Shown: piece after piece, positions 17,532 through 28,062 of the stretch
Position numbering within the stretch: the first letter of the stretch is position 1
How the letters are laid out: each line of letters starts with the position of its first letter
DNA from: an uncultured Prochlorococcus sp.
GTDB taxonomy: Bacteria; Cyanobacteriota; Cyanobacteriia; PCC-6307; Cyanobiaceae
Length of the DNA: 46,085 nucleotides
Direction: 5' to 3'
Assembly: GCA_902526435.1 (NCBI GenBank)
Contig: CABZLA010000008.1
Span: 1-46,085 of the forward strand
The notes under the pieces: generated by a model
The model's input: only the letters and a program-made list of their open reading frames with translations
Database searches by the model: none
Told to the model about the DNA's origin: nothing
Made by a program: the position numbers and the translations under genes

Positions 17532-18722
17532 TTATTTAATATATTCCTTTAAAACTCCATTTCTATTTGGATGTCTTAGCTTTCTCAAAGCTTTTGCTTC
17601 TATTTGTCTAATTCTCTCTCTTGTAACATCAAAAATTTGCCCTATCTCTTCAAGAGTCTTCATCCTTCCATCATCTATTCCATATCGCAGTCTAAGAACA
17701 TCCCTTTCTCTTGGGCTTAGAGTCGCCAAAACCCCTTCTAAATCTTCTCTCAATAAAGTTTTAGATACATCTTGTTCTGGATTCTCAATATCAGCCTCTA
17801 TAAAGTCTCCAAGCCTTGAATCCTCTTCTTTACCTATTGGTGTCTCTAACGAAATTGGAAGCTGAGCACTTTTAGCTATAAATCTTAATTTTTCAATTGT
17901 CATTTCCATACTCTCAGCTATTTCTTCTTCGCTAGGCTTTCTTCCAAATTCTTGACTAAGAACTTTTGTTGTTTTTTTTATTCTAGAAATTGTTTCATAT
18001 AAGTGAACAGGCAATCTAATCGTTCTACTTTGATCTGCTATCGCTCGTGTTATCGCTTGACGAATCCACCAAGTAGCGTAAGTAGAAAATTTATAACCTT
18101 TTTCATGGTCAAATTTTTCTGCAGCTCTTATTAAACCTAAGCTTCCTTCTTGTATTAAATCTTGAAAAGATAGCCCTCTATTCATATATTTTTTAGCAAT
18201 AGAGACAACTAATCTTAAATTAGATTGAACCATCTTTTCTTTAGCTCTTCTCCCTAAAAGAAGTCTTCTTCTAAACTTAGAGAGAGGCATGTCGGTTAAT
18301 TCAGCCCATTCTCTAACTGAAGGGAAATTTCCTTTCTCAGACTCGTATTGAGTAGCTAACTCTTCAAGTTGGAGTAAATCAGCTATTTTTCTAGCAAGTT
18401 CAATTTCTTCATCAGGTCTTAATAATCTAATTCTTCCAATTTCCTGAAGATATACTCTTATAGAATCTTCTGTGTATATTCCCTTTGGTCCAAGCTTTAC
18501 GTTACCAATAGCTTTGGCCTCTTCATCAGAACCATTAAATTCATCATTATTTTCAATACTTCCTTCATCATTAAGTGGCTTTTGTTTCGAGTTTTGAATA
18601 GGATCTTGATTCTTGATGCTTTCTTCTTCTCGATCGGTTTTAAAATTTGAATCAAATTTTTTATTAATTTTTTTCTTGGAACTAGGATTAGAACTTTTTG
18701 ATTCTGTTGCGGCTGGACACAT
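17532..18722 (-). CDS. rpoD: principal RNA polymerase sigma factor
   Basis: Group 1 sigma-70 factor (SigA/RpoD1 of cyanobacteria), 396 aa. A low-complexity Lys/Ser/Asn-rich N-terminus (about 1-75) precedes region 1.2 ([17 protein letters not shown]), region 2 with the -10 recognition stretch ([18 protein letters not shown]), region 3, and region 4 with the -35 helix-turn-helix ([19 protein letters not shown]). Region 1.1 is essentially absent, as in other cyanobacterial primary sigma factors. ATG start, preceded by a strong AAAGGAG Shine-Dalgarno. Confidence 0.97.
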   Translation of the reverse strand: MCPAATESKSSNPSSKKKINKKFDSNFKTDREEESIKNQDPIQNSKQKPLNDEGSIENNDEFNGSDEEAKAIGNVKLGPKGIYTEDSIRVYLQEIGRIRLLRPDEEIELARKIADLLQLEELATQYESEKGNFPSVREWAELTDMPLSKFRRRLLLGRRAKEKMVQSNLRLVVSIAKKYMNRGLSFQDLIQEGSLGLIRAAEKFDHEKGYKFSTYATWWIRQAITRAIADQSRTIRLPVHLYETISRIKKTTKVLSQEFGRKPSEEEIAESMEMTIEKLRFIAKSAQLPISLETPIGKEEDSRLGDFIEADIENPEQDVSKTLLREDLEGVLATLSPRERDVLRLRYGIDDGRMKTLEEIGQIFDVTRERIRQIEAKALRKLRHPNRNGVLKEYIK

Positions 18723-18728
18723 AGTGGA

Positions 18729-18735
18729 CTCCTTT
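18729..18735 (-). promoter_or_regulatory. strong Shine-Dalgarno for rpoD
   Basis: AAAGGAG on the minus strand is 6 nt before the rpoD ATG. Most genes here have weak or no recognisable Shine-Dalgarno, so this consensus site stands out and supports the chosen start. Confidence 0.8.
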
Positions 18736-19050
18736 CTAAGGTGAATTTAACTAGGTAAAAATTTAATTAAGACGAATTTATACACTTAGTAGTAAAAGTT
18801 TGCCTTAAAGATTAGGAACTAACTCACAAAAATTGTGATTAGATAAAGTTTTTTTTAAATTGTTGAAAAATTTAAATAGTGTTATAGATTACCTAAAGTA
18901 AAAAGTCTTAGGATTTCTCAGACTGGCAGATCAATTTTTGAATTTTAATTCATTGATCAAAGCTTCATGTCTCCCTTAAAAACAGAATACTTACAATGTG
19001 CAAAACACTTTGTGTAATGTTCAACAATCCAATACTAAGAAAAAGTTTTG
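18736..19050. promoter_or_regulatory. rpoD-priA divergent intergenic region with two inverted repeats
   Basis: The largest gap in the window; I see no gene in it. It must hold promoters for both rpoD and priA. Two dyads are visible: TCACAAAAATTGTGA (18824-18838, 6-bp arms, 3-bp centre), and a nested structure in which gatcaat (18929-18935) pairs with attgatc (18952-18958) around the palindrome GAATTTTAATTC (18940-18951). I could not assign convincing -35/-10 pairs, and no NtcA-type GTA-N8-TAC site was found. Confidence 0.55.
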
Positions 19051-21324
19051 ATGCCGGCAAGTAATAATTTATCAAATACCTTTTATAAGTTTGACATCTT
19101 GCTTGATATAAGTAGTCATACCAATACTTTTTCTTATTTAGATGGTGATAATCTCGGAGTAGAAATTGGAGATATTGTTTCAGTAAGACTTAAGGGAAGA
19201 CTCTTGAATGGACTAACTATTTCTAAAAGTCCTTTTTTAAAGACAGATAAAAATAAAAAAGATTTTGATGAAGAATCTAATTTTGAATATTTATCTATAC
19301 AAAGTATTGTCCAAAAAAAAGTGATTCAAGATTGGTGGAGAGAATGGTTGGAGGATCTAGCTTTGTTTTATCGGGTAAGTAGTTTAAAAATGTTTAAAAC
19401 AGCTTTCCCCCCTGGATGGATTGGTAAACATAAAAAATTATCTCAAAACTTTAAATATCAAATATGGATTGAATCTCAAATAAATTTGGGATTCAATAAT
19501 GATGACTTAACAAAAAGAGAACTTTCATTGATAGATATTTTGCGCCTTAAAGGTAAATGGCAAAGCGAATTATTAAGGTTTGGTTTTAATTCCACAATTA
19601 TAAATTCAATGGTTAGTAAAAAACTACTAATAAAGACTAAAAGAAAAAAAATAATTAGTACCAAATTAAGTTCCTTTAAAAATGATTGTATTAAATTAAA
19701 AAGACCAAATCTTACTCAGGAACAAAAAAATATATATAGGGAAATGCAAGAGATGCAACCGGGAGATGTCTGTTTGCTATGGGGAGAAACAGGTTCAGGT
19801 AAAACAGAAATTTATATGAGAATGGCGGAAGATCAACTACTTAATAAAAAGAGCTGTTTAATACTGGCTCCAGAAATTGGCTTAATTCCTCAACTTATTG
19901 ATAGATTCAGTACAAGATTTCAAAATGAGGTTTTTGAATATCACAGTAATTGTTCTTCGAGGCATAGAACTTTAGTTTGGAAAAAAATAATAGATGAAGA
20001 TGAGCCTCTTATAGTTATTGGGACAAGGTCCGCAGTATTCCTTCCTATTCAGAATTTAGGCTTAATAATTATGGATGAAGAACATGACGTTTCATATAAG
20101 CAAGACAGCCCAATGCCTTGTTACGATGCGAGGGATGTCGCTTTTGAAAGAGTAAAAAGAAATCCAGCAAAGCTAATTTTAGGAAGTGCAACTCCATCAA
20201 TGAGAACTTGGAAAAGAGTTGTTTTTGAAAAAAAGTTAAAGATGCTGAGAATGAAAGAAAGAATATCTCTTACTGAAATACCGGAAATTAAAGTTGTTGA
20301 TATGCGTTGTGAATTTAAAAAGGGAAATACAAAAATCTTTTGTGGCGAATTATTAGAATTAATTTCTCAGCTTAAAGAGAATCATGAACAAGCAATAGTT
20401 TTGATACCTAGAAGAGGTTATAACGGTTTTCTAAGTTGTAGAAATTGTGGATTTATAGTGAATTGCCCTAATTGTGATGTACCTTTATCTGTTCATGTAG
20501 GCTCAAAAGGTAAAAAATGGCTTAGCTGTCACTGGTGTGATCATAAAGCAAAACTTATCAACACTTGTCCAGATTGCGAATCAAATGCCTTTAAGCCTTT
20601 TGGTATTGGGACTCAAAGGGTTATTGAGTTCTTGAATAATGAATTTCCTGAACTGAGGGTACTTCGTTTTGATAGAGACACCACCTCAGGTAAAGATGGT
20701 CATAGAAATATTCTTTCAAAGTTTTCTAATGGAAAAGCAGATATTCTTGTAGGGACTCAAATGTTAGCAAAAGGTATTGATATTCCCAATGTTACTCTTT
20801 CAGTGGTTATTGCCGCAGATGGATTACTTCACCGACCAGATATTTCAGCAGAAGAAAAATCATTACAATTATTTCTACAATTAGCCGGCAGAGCAGGTAG
20901 AGCTAAAAAATCAGGAAAGGTTATCTTTCAAACGTATAAACCAAGTCATCCTGTGCTTTCATATCTCAAAAATAGAAATTACGAGGGATTTTTATCTGAA
21001 AGCTCGAAGTTAAGAAAAGATGCAAAATTATTCCCTTTTTGTAAGGTATGCCTTTTAAAAGTTTCTGGGGAAAACTTCGAACTTACTGAAATAACTGCGG
21101 CTAAGCTAGCGAAATATATGATAAGTTTTTGTAAAGATAATAAATGGACGGTAATTGGTCCCGCTCCAAGTTTAATTGCAAAAGTTGGTAATAAATTTAG
21201 GTGGCAAATATTAATACATGGCCCAGAAAATTCGGAATTCCCTTTGCCTGATAGGTCTAATCTTTGGCAGAAAATTCCTAAAAATGTGTTTTTATCAATT
21301 GATTTGAATCCGGTAGAGTTATAA
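19051..21324 (+). CDS. priA: primosomal replication-restart helicase PriA
   Basis: Superfamily 2 helicase that reloads the replisome at stalled forks. After a divergent 3'BD-like N-terminal region comes GETGSGKTE (Walker A lysine K251), the DEEH box at 342-345, GSATPSM, an eight-cysteine zinc-binding insertion (CRNCGFIVNCPNCD ... CHWCDHK ... CPDCES), GTQMLAKGID and the QLAGRAGRA motif VI. Length about 757 aa is normal. I start at ATG 19051; a TTG directly before it is in frame. The stop abuts the convergent DUF3153 gene with no gap. Confidence 0.96.
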   Translation: MPASNNLSNTFYKFDILLDISSHTNTFSYLDGDNLGVEIGDIVSVRLKGRLLNGLTISKSPFLKTDKNKKDFDEESNFEYLSIQSIVQKKVIQDWWREWLEDLALFYRVSSLKMFKTAFPPGWIGKHKKLSQNFKYQIWIESQINLGFNNDDLTKRELSLIDILRLKGKWQSELLRFGFNSTIINSMVSKKLLIKTKRKKIISTKLSSFKNDCIKLKRPNLTQEQKNIYREMQEMQPGDVCLLWGETGSGKTEIYMRMAEDQLLNKKSCLILAPEIGLIPQLIDRFSTRFQNEVFEYHSNCSSRHRTLVWKKIIDEDEPLIVIGTRSAVFLPIQNLGLIIMDEEHDVSYKQDSPMPCYDARDVAFERVKRNPAKLILGSATPSMRTWKRVVFEKKLKMLRMKERISLTEIPEIKVVDMRCEFKKGNTKIFCGELLELISQLKENHEQAIVLIPRRGYNGFLSCRNCGFIVNCPNCDVPLSVHVGSKGKKWLSCHWCDHKAKLINTCPDCESNAFKPFGIGTQRVIEFLNNEFPELRVLRFDRDTTSGKDGHRNILSKFSNGKADILVGTQMLAKGIDIPNVTLSVVIAADGLLHRPDISAEEKSLQLFLQLAGRAGRAKKSGKVIFQTYKPSHPVLSYLKNRNYEGFLSESSKLRKDAKLFPFCKVCLLKVSGENFELTEITAAKLAKYMISFCKDNKWTVIGPAPSLIAKVGNKFRWQILIHGPENSEFPLPDRSNLWQKIPKNVFLSIDLNPVEL

Positions 21325-22431
21325 CTAACTAGATGGAAGTTCTGGAAAGTTAGATCCTATTTGGTATCTATAAAACCTTAAAAAATAAGCAATAGATATT
21401 AACAATAAAATAAGTAAAAATCCTAATAATAATTTGTTCCAATTCCAAAATGAGAACTCCAGGCTATTTAATTCTCCAGGGATTAATTGCCACTTTATAA
21501 AATTATTAGATACTTCTACATTAGAATTTTTTAGGTCTCTCACGCTAACTTTATTTGGGTTAATAATATTGAGAGATAGTTCTAAATCTTCTACATATAA
21601 AAGATTTTGAAGATCAAAATCTAACCTGAAGTTATATTTTTTTAAAAAGAAAAAATTATTTTCAATACTGTCAATTTTTAGATCAGTTGACTCTCCTAAA
21701 ACTTCGCCTGCTATTTTTTGTATTTTATAAAGAGTTTCTTGCGCACTTTCCATACTTAGATTTTTATTTTTAAATGAAAAATCCAATGCTCCTTTTGATA
21801 TTTCTCCATCAGGGAAAATTTCTATGATTTTTTGTTCGAAATTTATTTGCAAAGGAAATTTTTTAATATATTTGCTTTCAATTTCAAAATTATTATTAAT
21901 TGAGTCAATCTCACTAATATCTAGAGTGTCTTCAACTTTAACGCACCCGCTTAACAGTGGAATAAGTAATAATAATAATAGAGAAATTATAAATATAAAT
22001 CCTTTCTGAAATGGCTTTGTTTGACCAGTTGGAATATTTGATGTATTAATAAACTTTTTTTCTTTCTTCTGATTATTAGGTTTCAGAGAGGAAAGAGATG
22101 TTTTGTTTAGGGCGGGATTACTTTCAATAGTAATATTCCAATTCTCAGGTTTTTTAATTTCAGGAGAATCGATAATTTCCATTAAATACTTTGCATTTTC
22201 TCGCACTTTATAATCACGAGATTTTAAAAGTTCTTTGCAAAATATTTTTGCCTCTTCCTTTTTATTAATGCCTGATAGGGCTGTAATTATTATGGTTCGT
22301 AAATTAACTCCTTCTTTACTAGAGGGAGGGTAAGATTCGATTATTGGGTATAAATATTTAATACAGAAATTATATTCACCTTTAATAAGAGCTAACTCTG
22401 CATTTTCAACAACTTGCTTATAAGAATCCAT
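21325..22431 (-). CDS. DUF3153 protein with TPR-like N-terminal extension
   Basis: About 368 aa. Residues 1-95 look helical and repeat-like (ENAELALIKGEYNFCIKYL), then a polar linker, a membrane segment ending in LLSGC, and the DUF3153 domain (VKVEDTLDISEIDSIN onward), with a final membrane anchor (LLLGFLLILLLISIAYFL). Ordinary DUF3153 proteins begin at the lipobox-like segment; here it is internal with no nearby Met, so the cysteine (about residue 163) is probably not a normal lipoprotein site. I use the ATG at 22431; a TTG at 22437 overlaps the argB stop. Function unknown; cyanobacterial family. Confidence 0.75.
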   Translation of the reverse strand: MDSYKQVVENAELALIKGEYNFCIKYLYPIIESYPPSSKEGVNLRTIIITALSGINKKEEAKIFCKELLKSRDYKVRENAKYLMEIIDSPEIKKPENWNITIESNPALNKTSLSSLKPNNQKKEKKFINTSNIPTGQTKPFQKGFIFIISLLLLLLIPLLSGCVKVEDTLDISEIDSINNNFEIESKYIKKFPLQINFEQKIIEIFPDGEISKGALDFSFKNKNLSMESAQETLYKIQKIAGEVLGESTDLKIDSIENNFFFLKKYNFRLDFDLQNLLYVEDLELSLNIINPNKVSVRDLKNSNVEVSNNFIKWQLIPGELNSLEFSFWNWNKLLLGFLLILLLISIAYFLRFYRYQIGSNFPELPSS

Positions 22432-22433
22432 TC

Positions 22434-23288
22434 TCAAGCATTAATCATTGTTCCAATACCTAAATTTGTGAAAATCTCTAGAAGTAATGAATGTTCAATC
22501 CTTCCATCAATTATGTGGGCAGCTTTTACTCCTTGAGCAAGGGCTCTAATACAACATTCCGTTTTTGGGAGCATGCCATTAGAAACAATATTTTTTTCAA
22601 TAAATTTTCTGGCCTCTTTTAGATTGATTTGTTTTACAAGACTATTTGGGTTATCTCTTTCTTTTAGTATCCCTGGAGTATCAGTTAAAAGAATAAGTTT
22701 TTCTGCATTAATCGCAGCAGCAACTTCGCCCGCTACGAAATCAGCATTGATGTTATGAGAAACGCCATCTGCTGTAGAACCAATACTTGATACAACAGGA
22801 ATATATCCTTTCGAAATAAGAGGGTCTAATAACTCAGGGTTGATTTGTGTGACCTCTCCAACTAATCCATGACTTCCATCTCCTAATTCTCTTGACTGAA
22901 TTAAGTTGCCATCAAGTCCTGAAATCCCTACAGCTAATGAGCCTGTTTTATTGATCCCCCTAACAATCTGTTTATTTACTCTTCCCATAAGCACCATCTC
23001 AACTATTTCCATTGTTTTCGCATCGGTAACTCTTAACCCATTATCAAATTTTGGCGATATTTCTAATTTGTTTAGCCAACGATTGATTTCTGGACCACCC
23101 CCATGTATAACAACTGGGCATACACCAACACTTGATAAAAGAGCAATATCTCTGAAGAAAGCATTTTTTAATTGTTCATCTTCCATAATAGAACCGCCAT
23201 ACTTAACAACAATTTTTCTACCTGAAAAACTTTGTATGTATGGAAGTGCCTCGCTTAATATCGATACTCTTAGGGAATCATCCATCAT
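22434..23288 (-). CDS. argB: acetylglutamate kinase
   Basis: Phosphorylates N-acetylglutamate in arginine synthesis. The amino-acid-kinase fold is shown by [38 protein letters not shown] and [10 protein letters not shown]. Length 284 aa is typical. In cyanobacteria ArgB is the target of PII (GlnB), which relieves arginine inhibition; the N-terminal helix ([16 protein letters not shown]) that contributes to arginine binding in inhibited enzymes is present. Two consecutive ATG codons stand at the start. It is sandwiched between DUF2854 (11 bp upstream) and DUF3153. Confidence 0.97.
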   Translation of the reverse strand: MMDDSLRVSILSEALPYIQSFSGRKIVVKYGGSIMEDEQLKNAFFRDIALLSSVGVCPVVIHGGGPEINRWLNKLEISPKFDNGLRVTDAKTMEIVEMVLMGRVNKQIVRGINKTGSLAVGISGLDGNLIQSRELGDGSHGLVGEVTQINPELLDPLISKGYIPVVSSIGSTADGVSHNINADFVAGEVAAAINAEKLILLTDTPGILKERDNPNSLVKQINLKEARKFIEKNIVSNGMLPKTECCIRALAQGVKAAHIIDGRIEHSLLLEIFTNLGIGTMINA

Positions 23289-23299
23289 GAAAGGAATAT

Positions 23300-23830
23300 T
23301 TAATAAAAGAAAATCAAATCGAATTCCTTTTTATTATCGTTGATAATAAATTCTGATTCAAGACCTTTGACAAAAAACCTGTTTAATCTCTCTTGTTTCT
23401 CAATCCATTGTTCAAAGGGGACATCATTGATTTCAAAATGCATCTTAAACCCATTCTTTTCTTCTTTTGTAATTTCTTCAATTTCTTTAAGTTGAGGAGG
23501 ATTATCTTCATTCCATAAATTTAAGGCCTCTAATGAAGATTCAAGATGCGCTTTTATTCCATACCTCCATCTGGTTACATCTCTAACTAATTCGGTTAAT
23601 TCTTTGGGCCTATTAAATTTATTGGTCTTAAAATCATTTCTATTTACTAATATAACTGGAGGTATTTCAGAAGTTTTCAAACCAAGTCCAATTAGTAAAA
23701 TAGGGACTCCATAAAAGAACGTAGGCACGCTTAGATTTACTGACTCAGTAAAATAAGCTGTCATCCCAATAAAAGCCAAAACACCTCCTGCGACTGTTAT
23801 TATGTTTGCAGGAGATAGGTATTTCTTCAT
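23300..23830 (-). CDS. DUF2854 membrane protein
   Basis: A 176-aa cyanobacterial/plastid-type protein. Two closely spaced membrane segments at the N-terminus ([20 protein letters not shown] and [17 protein letters not shown]) are followed by a soluble domain with [20 protein letters not shown], a hallmark of the family. Function unknown. It is first in an apparent DUF2854-argB-DUF3153 operon. ATG start. Confidence 0.82.
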   Translation of the reverse strand: MKKYLSPANIITVAGGVLAFIGMTAYFTESVNLSVPTFFYGVPILLIGLGLKTSEIPPVILVNRNDFKTNKFNRPKELTELVRDVTRWRYGIKAHLESSLEALNLWNEDNPPQLKEIEEITKEEKNGFKMHFEINDVPFEQWIEKQERLNRFFVKGLESEFIINDNKKEFDLIFFY

Positions 23831-23860
23831 TTTGTTTTATTAGAAAAGTTATTGAATATT

Positions 23861-24043
23861 ATGCAAGATCATAATTCTACAAATCAAGAAGATTTAATTT
23901 TAAAACTTGATCAAGATAGAGCATGGTTGTTAGAGAATCTTGATAAAGGTAAATGGTCAGAGATTAGGAGTGAACTGGCTGATCTTGAAAGAAAAATAAG
24001 CAAACTCATTATACGTGTTCAAGAATCAAATATTGAGACTTGA
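23861..24043 (+). CDS. small helical protein of unknown function
   Basis: A 60-aa soluble acidic protein, nearly all predicted helix (LKLDQDRAWLLENLDKGKWSEIRSELADLERKISKLI), possibly a short coiled coil. I start at the ATG at 23861; a TTG at 23852 is in frame. It sits between the divergent DUF2854 gene and the convergent ssb, leaving only 2 bp to the ssb stop. Small proteins of this type occur across cyanobacteria, but no function is known to me. Confidence 0.6.
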   Translation: MQDHNSTNQEDLILKLDQDRAWLLENLDKGKWSEIRSELADLERKISKLIIRVQESNIET

Positions 24044-24045
24044 TT

Positions 24046-24495
24046 TTAAAAGGGTATTTCGTCAACTTCAGGGACTAAAGGAGAGGTGTTCCATTGTGAA
24101 TTTTCGGTATTTCCTGATTTTTCTTCAGAAGAATTGCTATTGTTGCTATGTGAAATGTTAGTTTCTTTTTCCTCTGAGGTTATTTGTACTCCTGGAATTA
24201 TATTATGAATTCTAGAAGCTGTCAGTTCAGGCTGCTTTTCTTTAGTGCCATCTTTTCTCGTTACCGAGTTCATTCTTAGACGTCCCTCAATAACTATGTT
24301 TTGACCTTCTTTTAATTCCTCTACCATTTCTTGCGCAATAGTTCCCCAACCTAAAACTTTTAATTCTCTAAATGGATCTTCATCGCGTAATCCTTTGAAA
24401 TTAACAGTCATTTCAGCAATGGGTGTTTTATTCTCTTTTGTATATCTCATCTGAGGAGAACTATTTATTACGGCTTGAATTAAACAATGATTCAT
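24046..24495 (-). CDS. ssb: single-stranded DNA-binding protein
   Basis: OB-fold ssDNA-binding protein (residues 1-105: NHCLIQAVINSSPQMRYT, FRELKVLGWGTIAQEMVEELKEGQNIVIEGRLRM cut by short loops). An Asn/Ser/Glu-rich linker follows, then the protein-docking tip DEIPF, a variant of the canonical acidic DDDIPF tail. Length 149 aa. It binds exposed single strands and recruits partners such as PriA, encoded 3 kb away. ATG start; cobK starts divergently only 29 bp away. Confidence 0.93.
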   Translation of the reverse strand: MNHCLIQAVINSSPQMRYTKENKTPIAEMTVNFKGLRDEDPFRELKVLGWGTIAQEMVEELKEGQNIVIEGRLRMNSVTRKDGTKEKQPELTASRIHNIIPGVQITSEEKETNISHSNNSNSSEEKSGNTENSQWNTSPLVPEVDEIPF

Positions 24496-24524
24496 TAACT
24501 TTCTATTTAATTACAGATATCTTG

Positions 24525-25334
24525 ATGCACAATTCAGAAAATTGCCACGAAAATGTTTGGATCCTTTCAGGAACTTCAGATGGACCAGTCATAGTTAACA
24601 AACTATTAAAACTAAATTATGTAGTATTTGTAAGTGTTGTCACGCATAAAGCAAGTAAATCTTACGTTGAAAATTCAAAGTTACACATCATTACAGGAAA
24701 ATTAAATGATTCAAGTGAAATCATCAACTTTATTGAAAAAAATAAAATTAATTATGTAATAGATGCAACTCATCCATTTGCTTTAATTATTTCTCAAAAC
24801 CTAGATGAAGCATGTAAAAAAATAAAAAAGCCTCTTTTGGCTTTTGAGAGGAAATCGGAAATAAAACCATTTAAAAACTTTAACTACATAAAGGATTTAA
24901 AAAATATAAACAAGGAAGTTTTACTAAATAAAAATATTCTTTTAGCAATAGGATCTAGATTACTAAATGAGACGGCAAGTTATTATTTAAAATGTGGTGC
25001 AAATGTCTTTACAAGAGTAATTCCAACATATGAAAGCATATCCAAAGCTTTTGCCTCATGTATAAAAAATTCAAACATAGCAATACTCGAACCTAGTAAA
25101 AACAAAGGAAACATTTTTGAAAAAAAACTATGTGATCATTGGAAGATAGATTATATACTTTGCAGAGATTCTGGAAGTTATGCACAAGCGAATTGGGAGG
25201 AAATTGTTTATAAAAGTGATATGAAGTTATTTTTAGTAAAAAGGCCAAAACTAAAATTTAAAAACTCGCTTACATTTTTTGATTATGATAAGTTGATAAA
25301 TCAATTAATTGGTAAAAACAACACTTTAGGATGA
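24525..25334 (+). CDS. cobK: precorrin-6A reductase
   Basis: NADPH-dependent reductase of the corrin ring in (pseudo)cobalamin synthesis. Family motifs are WILSGTSDGPVIV at the N-terminus and YVIDATHPFALIIS. I start at the ATG at 24525 (MHNSEN), 7 residues before the first conserved block. The frame is open upstream to 24423, but that part lies inside ssb on the other strand and has no family similarity. About 269 aa. The stop overlaps the cutA start (ATGA). Confidence 0.88.
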   Translation: MHNSENCHENVWILSGTSDGPVIVNKLLKLNYVVFVSVVTHKASKSYVENSKLHIITGKLNDSSEIINFIEKNKINYVIDATHPFALIISQNLDEACKKIKKPLLAFERKSEIKPFKNFNYIKDLKNINKEVLLNKNILLAIGSRLLNETASYYLKCGANVFTRVIPTYESISKAFASCIKNSNIAILEPSKNKGNIFEKKLCDHWKIDYILCRDSGSYAQANWEEIVYKSDMKLFLVKRPKLKFKNSLTFFDYDKLINQLIGKNNTLG

Positions 25335-25657
25335 AAAAAGTTTTACTTTTGGTTGCAACTGAATGTAATAAAAAAGCAGCAAAAAAAATAGCTAAATTAT
25401 TACTCAAAAAAAAGCTTGCAGCGTGTGTCTCATTAAAAGAGATTAATTCCATTTATGAGTGGAAAGGAAAAATTGAGGAGGTTAATGAGTTGGAAATTAT
25501 AATAAAAAGTAAACCAGAATTGAAAAATGCTTTGGTAGTTTTTTTAAAAAAGCAGATATCTTATGATGTTCCTCAAATTATTTATAAAAATTTTAATTCT
25601 GAAAAAAAATATTTTAATTGGGTAAATAAATCTTGTTTAAATCAAATGTGTCCGTAA
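25331..25657 (+). CDS. cutA: divalent-cation tolerance protein CutA
   Basis: A 108-aa trimeric ferredoxin-like protein. Signature elements are LVATECNKKAAKKIAKLLL, KLAACVSLKEINSIYEWKGK and SYDVPQIIYKNF. CutA was linked to copper tolerance in E. coli; its cellular role in cyanobacteria is unclear. It is translationally coupled to cobK through a 4-bp overlap, and its 3' end overlaps the convergent kinase gene by 21 bp. Confidence 0.93.
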   Translation: MKKVLLLVATECNKKAAKKIAKLLLKKKLAACVSLKEINSIYEWKGKIEEVNELEIIIKSKPELKNALVVFLKKQISYDVPQIIYKNFNSEKKYFNWVNKSCLNQMCP

Positions 25658-26653
25658 TAACTTTTGAAGATTAATATTAGATCTAGAACCTAGCTGAGTA
25701 ATTATATGACCAGCGCAAATTGAGCCTATTTCTCCGCACTTTTTGTAAGAATAATTATTAATTAGTCCATGGATAAATCCACCAGCATAAAGATCTCCTG
25801 CGCCGGTTGTATCAATAGTTTTTCCTAATAGTTTTGGTTTTATTTCTTCAGACTTGCCTTTATTGACAACTAAAGAACCTTTACTTCCTAAAGTGATTAT
25901 TACTAGTTCACATATTGAAGAAATAGATTCTTGGCATCTTTGTAAATCATTTTCTTGAAATAGACTCAAAACTTCTAATTCATTACAAAAAACTATATCA
26001 ATGTAATTTTCAATTAACTCTAAGAAACTTTCTCGATGCCTGTCTACACAAAAAGAGTCCGATAATGAAAGTATTATTGTTGTATCGGATTCCTTGGCAA
26101 GCTTTGCAGCTTGAAGAAAGGCATTTTTGGCTAAATCACCATCCCATAAGTATCCTTCCAAGTATAAATATTTGCTATTTGCTATTAAATTATAATTTAC
26201 ATCTTTAGGCTCAAATTCAATTGAAGCCCCCAAATATGTGCACATTGTTCTTTGAGCATCTGGAGTTATAAAAATTATTGAATGTGCACTTGAGGGCCCT
26301 TTATTTATAGGCGGGGTGTTAAAAATAGTATTACTTTTTTTAATATCAGTAGAGAAGAAATTTCCAAAATTGTCATTCTTTACTCTTCCAATAAAATGAA
26401 CATTATTATCTAATTCAGCCAAGCATACGACAGTATTAGCAGACGACCCCCCTGATATTTTTTTAATTACTTTGCAATTTTTTAATAAAGCTTCAGATTC
26501 ATTTGAGTTGATAAGATTCATAGATCCCTTTTTGAGGGTATTTTTCTCTAAAAATTCATCATCCACATTAACAATAATATCGACTATTGCATTTCCTAAT
26601 CCAATAAGGTCGATGTCTTTTTTCAGTTCAAAAAGTTTGTTTTTTTCTATCAT
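25637..26653 (-). CDS. PfkB-family (adenosine/ribokinase-like) sugar kinase
   Basis: A 338-aa ribokinase-fold enzyme. IGLGNAIVDIIVNVDD opens the fold, GGSSANTVVCLAEL is signature 1, and DTTGAGDLYAGGFIHG holds the anion hole and catalytic aspartate D287. The pattern fits the adenosine-kinase branch, and purA lies 18 bp upstream on the same strand, which makes an AMP-forming salvage role plausible. Substrate cannot be proven from sequence. Confidence 0.85.
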   Translation of the reverse strand: MIEKNKLFELKKDIDLIGLGNAIVDIIVNVDDEFLEKNTLKKGSMNLINSNESEALLKNCKVIKKISGGSSANTVVCLAELDNNVHFIGRVKNDNFGNFFSTDIKKSNTIFNTPPINKGPSSAHSIIFITPDAQRTMCTYLGASIEFEPKDVNYNLIANSKYLYLEGYLWDGDLAKNAFLQAAKLAKESDTTIILSLSDSFCVDRHRESFLELIENYIDIVFCNELEVLSLFQENDLQRCQESISSICELVIITLGSKGSLVVNKGKSEEIKPKLLGKTIDTTGAGDLYAGGFIHGLINNYSYKKCGEIGSICAGHIITQLGSRSNINLQKLLRTHLI

Positions 26654-26671
26654 TGAGATCAGATTTCTTCA

Positions 26672-28023
<1,352 letters not shown>

Positions 28024-28062
28024 AAAATTATTGAATAACTTTAAAAAAGTAAATCATTTGTA

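Noticed and set aside
18723..19050. tRNA or small-RNA gene in the rpoD-priA gap
   Set aside because: No cloverleaf or known cyanobacterial small-RNA signature was visible on either strand.
22906..23343. 145-aa open frame on the plus strand
   Set aside because: Antisense to argB, with a Pro/Ser/Ile-rich composition typical of a shadow frame.
24423..24524. 34-residue upstream extension of cobK
   Set aside because: It overlaps ssb on the other strand and family similarity begins only after the ATG at 24525.
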